Source of the DNA: Nocardia sp. CY41
Lineage (GTDB): Bacteria > Actinomycetota > Actinomycetes > Mycobacteriales > Mycobacteriaceae
NCBI RefSeq assembly: GCF_009829325.1
Contig: NZ_VUOS01000023.1
Coordinates: 1 to 64,000, forward strand
Length of the DNA: 64,000 bases
Reading direction: 5' to 3'
In this document: positions 28,849-36,464 of the stretch, in pieces
How the letters are laid out: each line of letters starts with the position of its first letter
Position numbering within the stretch: position 1 is the first letter of the stretch
Made by a program: the position numbers and the translations under genes
The notes under the pieces: model-generated
Databases searched by the model: none
What the model was told of the DNA's origin: nothing
Seen by the model: the letters and a program-made list of their open reading frames with translations, nothing else

Positions 28849-29736
28849 ATGTGTTTGGTGTTGATCGGCTGGCGCGCGCACCCGGAATACCGGTTGATCG
28901 TGGCCGCCAACCGAGACGAGTTCTACACTCGGCCGACCGAGTCCATGCGCTGGTGGCCCGAGGCGCCCGGCCTGCTCGCCGGACGCGACACCGGAGCCCC
29001 GGGCCGGGCCCACGGTGAGCCTCCCGGGACGTGGCTGGGCCTGAGCACTCAGCCCCACGGCGACAATCGCTTCGCCGCCGTCACGAACGTGCGCAATCCC
29101 GCCGATCTACGCCTCGACGCCCGTTCCCGGGGCGCGCTGCTGATGGACTTCCTGCGCGGCGCCTCCGACCGCGGTGCGGCGGGCGAATCCCCCGGGCCGG
29201 AGAAATACGTCCTCGACGTCGCCGCCGCTCCGGACGACTACAACGGCTACAACCTGGTGGTCTCCGACCTGCGCACGCTGTGGTGGCATTCCAATCGCAG
29301 CGCAGCGGAGCCGCGCGAACTCGCTCCGGGCTTCCACGGCCTCTCCAACGGCACGTTCGTCACCTCCGCGGTTCCGAACCCGGTCGTACCGGATCTGACG
29401 GCGCCACAGCCCGTCTGGCCCAAGATACGGGCGGGCGTGACCGAGTTGCGCGATGTGGTGCACACCGAGCCCGGTGCGGTGGACCGCTACTTCGAGGTGT
29501 TGGCCGACCGCACCGAGGCCCCCGACGATCTCCTGCCGCGGACCGGCGTGCCGCACGAACTGGAGCGGGCGCTCTCCGCCAGGTTCGTCGCGCACACCGT
29601 GCACGGCACCAGGGCGAGCACGGTGCTGGTCGTTCGCGAGGACGGGACGTTCGAGATGGTCGAGCGCTCGTTCGGCAGGCTGGGCGAGGAACTGGGTGAG
29701 GTCGTCGTGCGCGGGCTGCTCGATCTGGCCGGGTGA
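28849..29736 (+). CDS. NRDE-family protein (TANGO2-like)
   Basis: A 295-residue protein named for its AANRDEFYTRPT motif (residues about 20-31). Cys2 directly after the initiator Met, as in MCLVLIGWR, is the predicted N-terminal nucleophile of this family, and supports ATG at 28849 over 28819. Other family signatures are GGRDTGAPG-like LLAGRDTGAP, WLGLS and FAAVTNVRNP. Eukaryotic TANGO2 relatives affect haem and lipid handling; bacterial function is not established. It is a stand-alone gene between two terminators. Confidence 0.85.
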   Translation: MCLVLIGWRAHPEYRLIVAANRDEFYTRPTESMRWWPEAPGLLAGRDTGAPGRAHGEPPGTWLGLSTQPHGDNRFAAVTNVRNPADLRLDARSRGALLMDFLRGASDRGAAGESPGPEKYVLDVAAAPDDYNGYNLVVSDLRTLWWHSNRSAAEPRELAPGFHGLSNGTFVTSAVPNPVVPDLTAPQPVWPKIRAGVTELRDVVHTEPGAVDRYFEVLADRTEAPDDLLPRTGVPHELERALSARFVAHTVHGTRASTVLVVREDGTFEMVERSFGRLGEELGEVVVRGLLDLAG

Positions 29737-29741
29737 ACGAC

Positions 29742-29775
29742 CGGCGGCCCGCTCTCCGAGGAGAGCGGGCCGCCG
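29742..29775. terminator. Bidirectional terminator between convergent genes
   Basis: A perfect 15-bp stem (29742-29756 with 29761-29775) and CGAG tetraloop lies between the NRDE gene stop at 29736 and the stop of the leftward gene at 29801. It can serve both strands. Confidence 0.78.
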
Positions 29776-29800
29776 ATGATTCGAACGAACAGGCGAATGC

Positions 29801-30505
29801 CTAGTTCGGCTTGTCCGCCCACTTCGTGGTGCCTTCCGGCGCCTGCAGGGTGTTGATCAGGTCGATACCCGCGACGGCCAGCATGGGGCCACCGACCGCC
29901 ACGGTGCCGAGGATGCCGCCGATGCCCGCGCCCGCGATCGCGGCCGGGATGCAGCCGACGCCGAGGAACGGCAGGCCGAGGATGCAGCCGATCACCGCAC
30001 CGCCGATGACGCCCACGGCGGTGCCGAGGAAGCCACCCACCGCGGTCGCGATGCCGAACTGGCTGGCGAACTCGTTCTGTGCGCGCTGGTTCTCGATCGG
30101 CGAGGCGATCGGCTGCGCGACGACGTTGACCGCGTTGGCCGGCTTGTCCTTGGGCACGGTCACACCCTGCTCGGGCGTCAGCTCGAGGACGGTGTTGTCG
30201 TCCTTCACGACCGGCTTCACCGGAACGACGGTGTCGGCGACCTTGAAGGCGATCGGCAGCGTGAGGACCGCGTTGCCCTGGGAGTCCTTGATCCGGTAGA
30301 CGTCGTCTTCCTTGACGTCCTCGGACGACTTGGCCAGCTCGAAGGTTCCCCCCTTGAGCGTCGTCACGACGGTCTTCTCCACCAGCTTGACCGAGTACCG
30401 GATGGGGTCAGCGGCCGGTTCGGCATCGGCATGGGCGGTTCCCAGTCCAATGGTCATCGCACCGATGACCATCGCGGCCGCCGCGGTGGTTCTGCGGAAT
30501 TTCAT
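29801..30505 (-). CDS. Secreted hypothetical protein with glycine-zipper-like C-terminus
   Basis: A 234-residue protein of unknown function. A signal peptide (MKFRRTTAAAAMVIGAMTIGLGTAHA, cleavage near AHA) leads to a polar domain (about 30-145) and a hydrophobic glycine-rich end, GTAVGVIGGAVIGCILGLPFLGVGCIPAAIAGAGIGGILGT (about 160-200), that could form one or two membrane-associated helices. Two cysteines in this segment could pair. Similar secreted proteins are common in Nocardia and relatives, but I recognise no named family. It is divergent from the Fe-S oxidoreductase across a region with a Crp-type site. Confidence 0.7.
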   Translation of the reverse strand: MKFRRTTAAAAMVIGAMTIGLGTAHADAEPAADPIRYSVKLVEKTVVTTLKGGTFELAKSSEDVKEDDVYRIKDSQGNAVLTLPIAFKVADTVVPVKPVVKDDNTVLELTPEQGVTVPKDKPANAVNVVAQPIASPIENQRAQNEFASQFGIATAVGGFLGTAVGVIGGAVIGCILGLPFLGVGCIPAAIAGAGIGGILGTVAVGGPMLAVAGIDLINTLQAPEGTTKWADKPN

Positions 30506-30780
30506 TCAGTTTCCAATCCATCATCAGGTCGTACGTCACCGCTGCTCTTCAGCACGCGAGAGCTCTATCCAGCACATCCGGGTGGTCGGCTCCGGATCCT
30601 CCCCGAGCAGTGTGAAGACGGTCGCAGTGATCAGAACGTCGTGAGCCTAATAGAACGGCGCGTTTTAAGCGAGATCCCCTATCAGGCATGGGGACTAAGC
30701 CAATCCTTACCGACTGGACGGGATGCTTCGGCGTTTACGGTGGTGAACAACCGGCCAGCTGCGGGATCGGCCGAAATTAC

Positions 30781-30796
30781 TGTGACATTGATCACA
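30781..30796. promoter_or_regulatory. Perfect Crp-type binding site
   Basis: TGTGA-CATTGA-TCACA matches the Crp consensus TGTGA-N6-TCACA at every defined position, and the flanks extend the palindrome by one base pair (C/G). It is 170 bases upstream of the Fe-S oxidoreductase start and 276 bases upstream of the divergent gene. Mycobacterial Crp (Rv3676) uses this consensus; binding here is inferred. Confidence 0.72.
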
Positions 30797-30867
30797 GGTA
30801 AATAATGGGTCAAGCCCCAGCATATGGGGCTATAGCCCAAAAGCCGATCGTACGATGGACATGGTTG

Positions 30868-30895
30868 TTACTGGCGGGTAACTTACTGCCAGTTA
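30868..30895. promoter_or_regulatory. Tandem TTAC-type palindromes, candidate repressor operator
   Basis: TTAC-TGGCGG-GTAA (30868-30881) is a 14-base near palindrome. A related, weaker copy starts two bases later (TTACTG-CCAGTTA, 30883-30895), 15 bases in phase. Such paired TTAC...GTAA sites are typical of TetR-type operators; the cognate regulator is not in this window as far as I can tell. Confidence 0.45.
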
Positions 30896-30965
30896 GGATA
30901 CGAGCCAACCGACGCGGTAGCAGAATGCGGCCGCGGTCGAGGTGCCTCTAAAGAAAGGTCGCGAC

Positions 30966-33900
30966 ATGAATGCCCTGACAGTGACGCTGGGCACGATTGG
31001 GGCGGCGCTCAGCCTCCTGTGTTGGGCGTCGTTCATCGGCGGCGTCCGCAATATCGTCCGCGCCATCATGATCGGACAGCCCGCGCCGGACCGTTGGCGG
31101 CCCTTCTTCCCGCGCTTCAAGCAGATGATCGTGGAGTTCCTCGCGCATACGCGCATGAACAAATTCCGCACCGTCGGCTGGGCGCACTGGCTGGTGATGA
31201 TCGGCTTCATCGGCGGCGCCATGCTGTGGTTCGAGGCGTACGGGCAGACCTTCGATCCGGCCTTCCACTGGCCGATCATCGGCAACCTGGCCGTCTACCA
31301 CCTGTGGGACGAGATCCTCGGCATCGGCACCGTGGTCGGCATCCTGACGCTGATCGTCCTGCGCCAGCTCAACCACCCCCGCCTGCCCGAGCGCTTGTCC
31401 CGCTTCAGCGGTTCGAAGTTCGCTCCGGCCTACGTCATCGAGGCGATCGTGCTGCTCGAGGGCCTGGGCATGATCTTCGTGAAGGCGGGCAAGATCGCCG
31501 CCTACGGCCACGCCGACCCGGCCACCGACTTCTTCACCATGCAGGTGGCGAAGCTGCTGCCCGCGAACACCACGATGGTGGCGCTGTTCGCCTTCGTGAA
31601 GCTGATGTCGGGAATGGCGTTCCTCTACTTCGTCGGTCGCAACGTCACCTGGGGCGTGGCCTGGCACCGGTTCTCGGCGTTCCCGAACATCTACTTCAAG
31701 CGCGAAGAGGACGGCGGCGTCGCGCTGGGCCCGGCCAAGCCGATGATGTCGAAGGGCAAGCCGGTCGACATGGAGACCGCCGACCCGGACACCGACACCT
31801 TCGGCGCAGGCCGCATCGAGGACTTCTCCTGGAAGGGCTGGCTGGACTTCACCACCTGCACCGAGTGTGGCCGCTGCCAGTCGCAGTGCCCCGCCTGGAA
31901 CACCGGCAAGCCGCTGTCGCCCAAGCTGCTGATCATGTCGCTGCGCGACCACGGCTACGCGAAGGCCCCCTACCTGCTGGCCGGCGGCCGCAAGGACATG
32001 GGTGGCGACGAGGTCGGTCTGGTCGACGCGGAAGGCAACCCGAACGAGGCGAAGCTGGCCAAGATCTCCGAGGCGGCGAAGGCCGAGGCCGAGCGACCGC
32101 TGGTCGGCGGCGCGGAGGTCAACGGCATCATCGATCCCGAGGTGTTGTGGAGCTGCACCACCTGCGGCGCGTGCGTCGAGCAGTGCCCGGTGGACATCGA
32201 GCACGTCGACCACATCATCGACATGCGCCGCTACCAGGTGCTGATCGAGTCGGAGTTCCCCTCCGAGCTCGCCGGTCTGTTCAAGAACCTGGAGAACAAG
32301 GGCAACCCCTGGGGCCAGAACGCCAAGGACCGGCTGAACTGGATCAACGAGCTCGATTTCCAGACCCCGGTGTTCGGTCGGGACGCCGACAGCTTCGACG
32401 GGTACGAGTACCTGTTCTGGGTCGGCTGCGCGGGCGCCTACGAGGACCGCGCCAAGAAGACCACCAAGGCGGTCGCCGAGTTGCTGGCCACCGCGGGCGT
32501 GAAGTTCATGGTGCTCGGCGCGGAGGAGACCTGCACCGGTGACTCCGCTCGCCGCGCGGGCAACGAGTTCCTGTTCCAGCAGCTGGCCCAGCAGAACATC
32601 GAGCTGCTGAACTCGGTGTTCGAGGGCGTCGAGGATCGCAAGAAGAAGATCGTCGTCACCTGTGCGCACTGCTTCAACGCGCTCAACAACGAGTACCCGC
32701 AGGTCGGCGGCACCTATGAGGTCGTGCACCACACCCAGCTGCTCAACCGCCTGGTGCGGCAGAAGCAGCTGATCCCGGTGGCCTCGGTGTCGCAGAACGT
32801 CACCTACCACGACCCCTGCTACCTGGGCAGGCACAACAAGATCTACAACGCGCCGCGCGAGCTGATGGCCGCGTCCGGTTCGAATCTGGTCGAGATGCCC
32901 CGGCACGGCGAGCGGTCCATGTGCTGCGGCGCCGGTGGCGCGCGGATGTGGATGGAAGAGCAGCTCGGCAAGCGCGTCAACATCGACCGCGTGGACGAGG
33001 CGCTGACCACCTCCCCGGCGAAGATCGCGACCGGTTGCCCGTTCTGCCGCGTGATGCTCACCGACGGCGTCACCGCGCGTCAGGAGAAGGGCGAAGGCGA
33101 AGGCGTCGAGGTGGTGGACGTCGCCCAGCTGATGCTGGACGCCATCGAGCGCGTCGAGCCCGCGGTGCTGACCGAGAACCTGACGGTCGTCCAGGAGCCG
33201 AAGGCGCCCGAGGCGGAGCCCGAACCGGAGCCCGAACCGGCCCCGGCCGCCGAGGCTCCCGCGCCGGCGAAGGCCGCGCCGAGCGGCGGCGGCCTGGCGA
33301 TGAAGGGCCCGGCGAAGGCGCCCGGTGGTGGCGGCCTCGCCATGAAGGGCCCGGCGAAGGCGCCCGGCGGCCTGGGCATGAAGGGTGCGGCCAAGGCGCC
33401 CGGCGCCAAGGCTCCCACCGCCGAATCGGCGGAGACCGAGGCCACGTCGGCTCCCGCCGCTCCGGTCAAGGGTCTCGCCATGAAGGGCCCGGCGAAGGCG
33501 CCCGGCGGCCTGGGCATGAAGGGTGGAGCCAAAGCGCCCGGCGCCAAGGCCGCCGCGGCCCCCGCCGCCGAAGCCCCGGCCGAGGCGTCCACAACCGAAG
33601 CTCCCGCGGCCAAGCCGGTCAAGGGACTGGGCATGAAGGGCGGTGCGAAGGCGCCCGGCGGTGGTCTCGCCATGAAGGGCGCGGCCAAGGCGCCGGCGTC
33701 CGCCCCTGCGGCCGAGGCAGCGTCCGCCGAAGCGGCTGCGGAACCGGCCGAGGCGAAGTCGGCCGAAACGGTCACGGAAACGGCCGAAACCGGCCCGACC
33801 GAGACCAAGCCGACGGTGCCCGCCAAGGGGCTGGCCATGAAGTCCGGATTCAAGCGGCCCGGTCCCAAGGCCCCCGGCAAGTCGGCAGCTGCCCCGAAGG

Positions 33901-34085
33901 ACGCGGCTCCCGCCGAACCGGCTCCCGTCGCGGAAACTTCCGCCGCGCAGCCCGAACCCGCCGCCGAACCGGAGCAGTCCAACGGCGCGAACGGCAACGG
34001 TGCACCCGAAGCCGCGCCGCCCACCGCCAAGCCCGGCGGTCTCGGCTTCAAAGCCGGCGCGAAAGCGCCGGGCCGGAAGGGCTGA
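30966..34085 (+). CDS. Membrane Fe-S oxidoreductase (heterodisulfide reductase-related, Rv0338c-like) with repetitive tail
   Basis: A 1039-residue protein. Several N-terminal membrane helices (about 1-235, from ALTVTLGTIGAALSLLCWASF) resemble a NarI/DsrM-type cytochrome part. Two 4Fe-4S motifs follow, CTECGRCQSQCP (from residue 298) and CTTCGACVEQCP (from 397), then two CCG-type cysteine domains (CAHCFNALN near 565; CCGAGGARMW near 653). From about 745 the tail is Ala/Pro/Glu-rich with many KGLAMKGPAKAPG units. It should pass electrons between a quinone pool and a cytosolic partner; the donor is unknown, and the M. tuberculosis homologue Rv0338c is reported to matter for growth. ATG at 30966 follows GAAAGG. 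Confidence 0.85.
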   Translation: MNALTVTLGTIGAALSLLCWASFIGGVRNIVRAIMIGQPAPDRWRPFFPRFKQMIVEFLAHTRMNKFRTVGWAHWLVMIGFIGGAMLWFEAYGQTFDPAFHWPIIGNLAVYHLWDEILGIGTVVGILTLIVLRQLNHPRLPERLSRFSGSKFAPAYVIEAIVLLEGLGMIFVKAGKIAAYGHADPATDFFTMQVAKLLPANTTMVALFAFVKLMSGMAFLYFVGRNVTWGVAWHRFSAFPNIYFKREEDGGVALGPAKPMMSKGKPVDMETADPDTDTFGAGRIEDFSWKGWLDFTTCTECGRCQSQCPAWNTGKPLSPKLLIMSLRDHGYAKAPYLLAGGRKDMGGDEVGLVDAEGNPNEAKLAKISEAAKAEAERPLVGGAEVNGIIDPEVLWSCTTCGACVEQCPVDIEHVDHIIDMRRYQVLIESEFPSELAGLFKNLENKGNPWGQNAKDRLNWINELDFQTPVFGRDADSFDGYEYLFWVGCAGAYEDRAKKTTKAVAELLATAGVKFMVLGAEETCTGDSARRAGNEFLFQQLAQQNIELLNSVFEGVEDRKKKIVVTCAHCFNALNNEYPQVGGTYEVVHHTQLLNRLVRQKQLIPVASVSQNVTYHDPCYLGRHNKIYNAPRELMAASGSNLVEMPRHGERSMCCGAGGARMWMEEQLGKRVNIDRVDEALTTSPAKIATGCPFCRVMLTDGVTARQEKGEGEGVEVVDVAQLMLDAIERVEPAVLTENLTVVQEPKAPEAEPEPEPEPAPAAEAPAPAKAAPSGGGLAMKGPAKAPGGGGLAMKGPAKAPGGLGMKGAAKAPGAKAPTAESAETEATSAPAAPVKGLAMKGPAKAPGGLGMKGGAKAPGAKAAAAPAAEAPAEASTTEAPAAKPVKGLGMKGGAKAPGGGLAMKGAAKAPASAPAAEAASAEAAAEPAEAKSAETVTETAETGPTETKPTVPAKGLAMKSGFKRPGPKAPGKSAAAPKDAAPAEPAPVAETSAAQPEPAAEPEQSNGANGNGAPEAAPPTAKPGGLGFKAGAKAPGRKG
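33286..34082 (+). repeat. Degenerate KGLAMKGPAKAPG repeat array in the Fe-S protein tail
   Basis: At least nine copies of a 12-13 residue unit, G-L-(A/G)-M-K-G-(P/A/G)-A-K-A-P-G, occur in the C-terminal quarter, separated by Ala/Glu-rich linkers; the last ones read GLAMKSGFKRPG and GLGFKAGAKAPGRKG. The DNA copies are similar but not identical, so the array has been kept at protein level. Confidence 0.85.
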
Positions 34086-34099
34086 GCACGGCATGAGCA

Positions 34100-34139
34100 C
34101 GGAAAGAGCCCGGGTCCACTTGGACCCGGGCTCTTTCCG
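34100..34139. terminator. Perfect bidirectional terminator
   Basis: A 19-bp perfect stem with a 2-base centre (CGGAAAGAGCCCGGGTCCA and its complement) lies 14 bases after the Fe-S oxidoreductase stop and 20 bases before the end of the convergent gene. A-rich and T-rich bases at the stem ends help both directions. Confidence 0.85.
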
Positions 34140-34159
34140 TTTCCCGAGCCCGGCCCGTT

Positions 34160-35272
34160 CTACGAGCCGTCGTCGATCGGGTATCGGGCTCCGAGTGCCG
34201 ACCGGGCGCCGAGGCGGGAGTCGACGAGGTCGTCCGCCGCGACCTGCGCCAGCACGTCATGGCCCTCGACCGCGCATGCCCAGTCCATCGGTAACGCGGA
34301 AAGGCCGTGAACGGCTCCGATCAAGTTGCCCGCCACCGCGCCCGTGGAATCGGAGTCGCCGGAGTGGTTCACCGCCAGCAGCAACGCCGCGCGCACATCG
34401 CCGGTCCGGGCCGCGGACAGAGCGCAATAGACCGCGATGGACAGGCACTCCTCGGCGACCCATCCGGCGCCGACCTGCTCGACCTGTTCAGCGGCGGGTG
34501 CCTGCCCGGACAACTCGACGGCTCGGGTCAGGGCCACTGCCGTTTCCGCACCCGCGGGCAGCGCGGTGAGCTGAGCGATGGTCTGCCGCACCGCCTGCGA
34601 TAGCTCGGTCCCGTCCACGACGCGATCGACCAGCGCCGCCAAGGCGCCCGCGGCGAGATATCCGGTGGGATGTCCGTGGGTGAGCTGCGCCGCCCTCGCG
34701 GCCATGGTGAACGCGCGATCAGGTCCCGCGCCGATCAACCCGAACGGCGCGGACCGCATGACGGCGCCGCATCCCTTGGAGTCCGGATTCACGCGGCCGG
34801 TCGCCCCGAGCGGACGTGGCGGAAGATACTCCCGCGCTTGCCTGCGCAAGCCGGACATGCATGCGTTTCCCGGCGCGCGAACCGCATACAGAAACGGCAG
34901 ACCGGCCAGCCAGCCGTCGGGCTCTGCCCCGGGCTTCTTCCGCAGCTGCGTGTGCCACCAGCGCAGATACGCCCGGCGCAAGGCGGGCACCGGATCCGTC
35001 CCCGGCGCCGAACGCAGCAGTCCCTCCGCGGTGAACAACGTCATCTGGGTGTCGTCGGTGATCTGGCGCGGCGCACCCTTCGGCCGTGACGGCAGGAAGT
35101 CCGTCACGCCGTTGGCGCCGTACCGCTTGCGGATCTGCTCCAGTCGCAGAAACTCGAGCGGCCGTCCGAGCGCGTCACCCACCGCACCGCCGAGCAGCGC
35201 ACCCCGCACCCGGTCGATGACCGACACCTGTTCCACTACAACAGCATCGGCCATCGGTTCGGGTCGCGCCAT
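34160..35272 (-). CDS. ADP-ribosylglycohydrolase family protein
   Basis: A 370-residue DraG/ARH-type hydrolase. Metal-binding motifs are GALLGGAVGDALGRPLE (about 24-40), ITDDTQMTLFTAEGLL (about 71-86) and the C-terminal NHSGDSDSTGAVAGNLIGA (about 304-322). These enzymes use two magnesium ions to remove ADP-ribose from proteins or small molecules; the substrate is unknown. No convincing ribosome-binding site precedes ATG 35272 or the second ATG at 35254, so the start is uncertain. It is convergent with the Fe-S gene across a terminator. Confidence 0.88.
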   Translation of the reverse strand: MARPEPMADAVVVEQVSVIDRVRGALLGGAVGDALGRPLEFLRLEQIRKRYGANGVTDFLPSRPKGAPRQITDDTQMTLFTAEGLLRSAPGTDPVPALRRAYLRWWHTQLRKKPGAEPDGWLAGLPFLYAVRAPGNACMSGLRRQAREYLPPRPLGATGRVNPDSKGCGAVMRSAPFGLIGAGPDRAFTMAARAAQLTHGHPTGYLAAGALAALVDRVVDGTELSQAVRQTIAQLTALPAGAETAVALTRAVELSGQAPAAEQVEQVGAGWVAEECLSIAVYCALSAARTGDVRAALLLAVNHSGDSDSTGAVAGNLIGAVHGLSALPMDWACAVEGHDVLAQVAADDLVDSRLGARSALGARYPIDDGS

Positions 35273-35315
35273 CCCGAACTGTTGCGGGCGCGAGTCGTCT
35301 GCGCGACTCCCGAAC

Positions 35316-36464
35316 CTACGGCCGGGTCAGCGCGGCGTACCTGGCGAGGTGCTCGTCGGTGGAGCCGAATTCGTGCTCGATCACGGTGAGCCGCTTGAAG
35401 TAGTGGCCGATGGCCAGTTCCTCGGTCATGCCCATCGCGCCGTGCAGTTGCACGGCGTTCTGTCCGATGAACCGGGCCGCCCTGGCAACGGTGACCTTCG
35501 CCGCCGAGACGGCGCGGGCGCGGTCCGCGGCGGGCGCGCGCAGCGAGTGGACGGCGAGATGGACCGCCGCGATGGCCTGTTCGAGTTCGATGTACATATC
35601 GACCATGCGGTGTTGCAGCGCCTGGAAGCTGCCGATCGGCTGACCGAACTGCTCGCGCTGCTTGGCGTAGTCGATGGTGTCGGCGAGCACCTTGCGCATG
35701 CAGCCGACCGCTTCGGCGCAGATCGCCGCGGTCGCCTCCGCGATGGTCGGCTCGATGACGGCCCAGCCGTCCGACTCCGCGCCGAGTAGAGCGTCGGCGG
35801 GCAGCCGCAGGCCGGTGAACACCAGGTCGGCGGCGGTACGGTCGTCGATGGTGCGGTAGGTGTGCACCTCGACGCCGGGGGGCGGATCACCGGCGTCGAA
35901 TTGGAGCCGGAACAGCGAGATCCCCGCCTTGTCGCGCCGCTCGCCGGACGTGCGTGCGGTGATCAGCAGGTCGGTGGCCGACGGGGCGCCGGTCACCACG
36001 ATTTTCGCGCCGTCGAGCACCCAGGCGTCGCCGTCGCGGCGGGCGGTGGTGGACACGTCGTACAGGGCATGCCCCGAAGTCGGTTCCAGCGCGGCGAATG
36101 CTATGCGCGCGTCCCCGGCCACGATCCGGCGCAGCACGGCATCGGCCTGCTCCCCGCCGCAACGGTCGAGCAATCCGGCGCCGATCACCACCGTGTCCAC
36201 GAACGGCTCGACCACCAAGGCCCGGCCGAGTTCCTCGGCGATCACCATGAGCTCGACCGGCCCGCCGCCCGTGCCATCCACCCGCTCGGGCAGGGTCGCG
36301 CCGAGAATGCCCAGTTCGTCGGCGAAGCCGCGCCATACGGCGGGCTGCCAGCCGACCTCCGATTTCGCCGCGATGCGGCTCTTCTCCAGGTCGTATCGGG
36401 CGCCGAGGTAGCCGGCGATCGCGGAGCGGAGCATTTCCTGCTCGTCGGTAAGCGTGAAGTCCAT
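35316..36464 (-). CDS. Acyl-CoA dehydrogenase, probable non-catalytic-type partner subunit
   Basis: A 382-residue acyl-CoA dehydrogenase-fold protein. The start MDFTLTDEQEMLRSAIAGYL aligns with the family, so ATG 36464 is chosen although the frame is open to 36575; it shares one base with the stop of the upstream gene (TGATG). The C-terminal part has QFGQPIGSFQALQHRMVDMYI and LHGAMGMTEELAIGHYFKRL. Compared with its neighbour, the helix after DGWAV lacks the Glu-Arg pair (IAEATAA rather than VHERGGA), so it may be the subunit without the catalytic base in a two-gene heteromer, as known for actinobacterial FadE pairs. Confidence 0.83.
   Translation of the reverse strand: MDFTLTDEQEMLRSAIAGYLGARYDLEKSRIAAKSEVGWQPAVWRGFADELGILGATLPERVDGTGGGPVELMVIAEELGRALVVEPFVDTVVIGAGLLDRCGGEQADAVLRRIVAGDARIAFAALEPTSGHALYDVSTTARRDGDAWVLDGAKIVVTGAPSATDLLITARTSGERRDKAGISLFRLQFDAGDPPPGVEVHTYRTIDDRTAADLVFTGLRLPADALLGAESDGWAVIEPTIAEATAAICAEAVGCMRKVLADTIDYAKQREQFGQPIGSFQALQHRMVDMYIELEQAIAAVHLAVHSLRAPAADRARAVSAAKVTVARAARFIGQNAVQLHGAMGMTEELAIGHYFKRLTVIEHEFGSTDEHLARYAALTRP

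Larger units (their letters stand above)
30506..30965. other. 460-base divergent regulatory region
   Basis: It separates the secreted hypothetical gene (leftward) from the Fe-S oxidoreductase (rightward). It holds a CCCCTAT element at 30676-30682, a perfect Crp palindrome (30781-30796), a 12-bp perfect palindrome GGGCTATAGCCC (30827-30838) and tandem TTACTGSC-type palindromes (30868-30895). This is dense for a single promoter region. No gene is supported in it. Confidence 0.6.

Noticed and set aside
30948..34100. A 1050-codon minus-strand open frame opposite the Fe-S oxidoreductase
   Set aside because: It is a mirror of strong codon bias. The plus strand carries clear Fe-S motifs and a ribosome-binding site.
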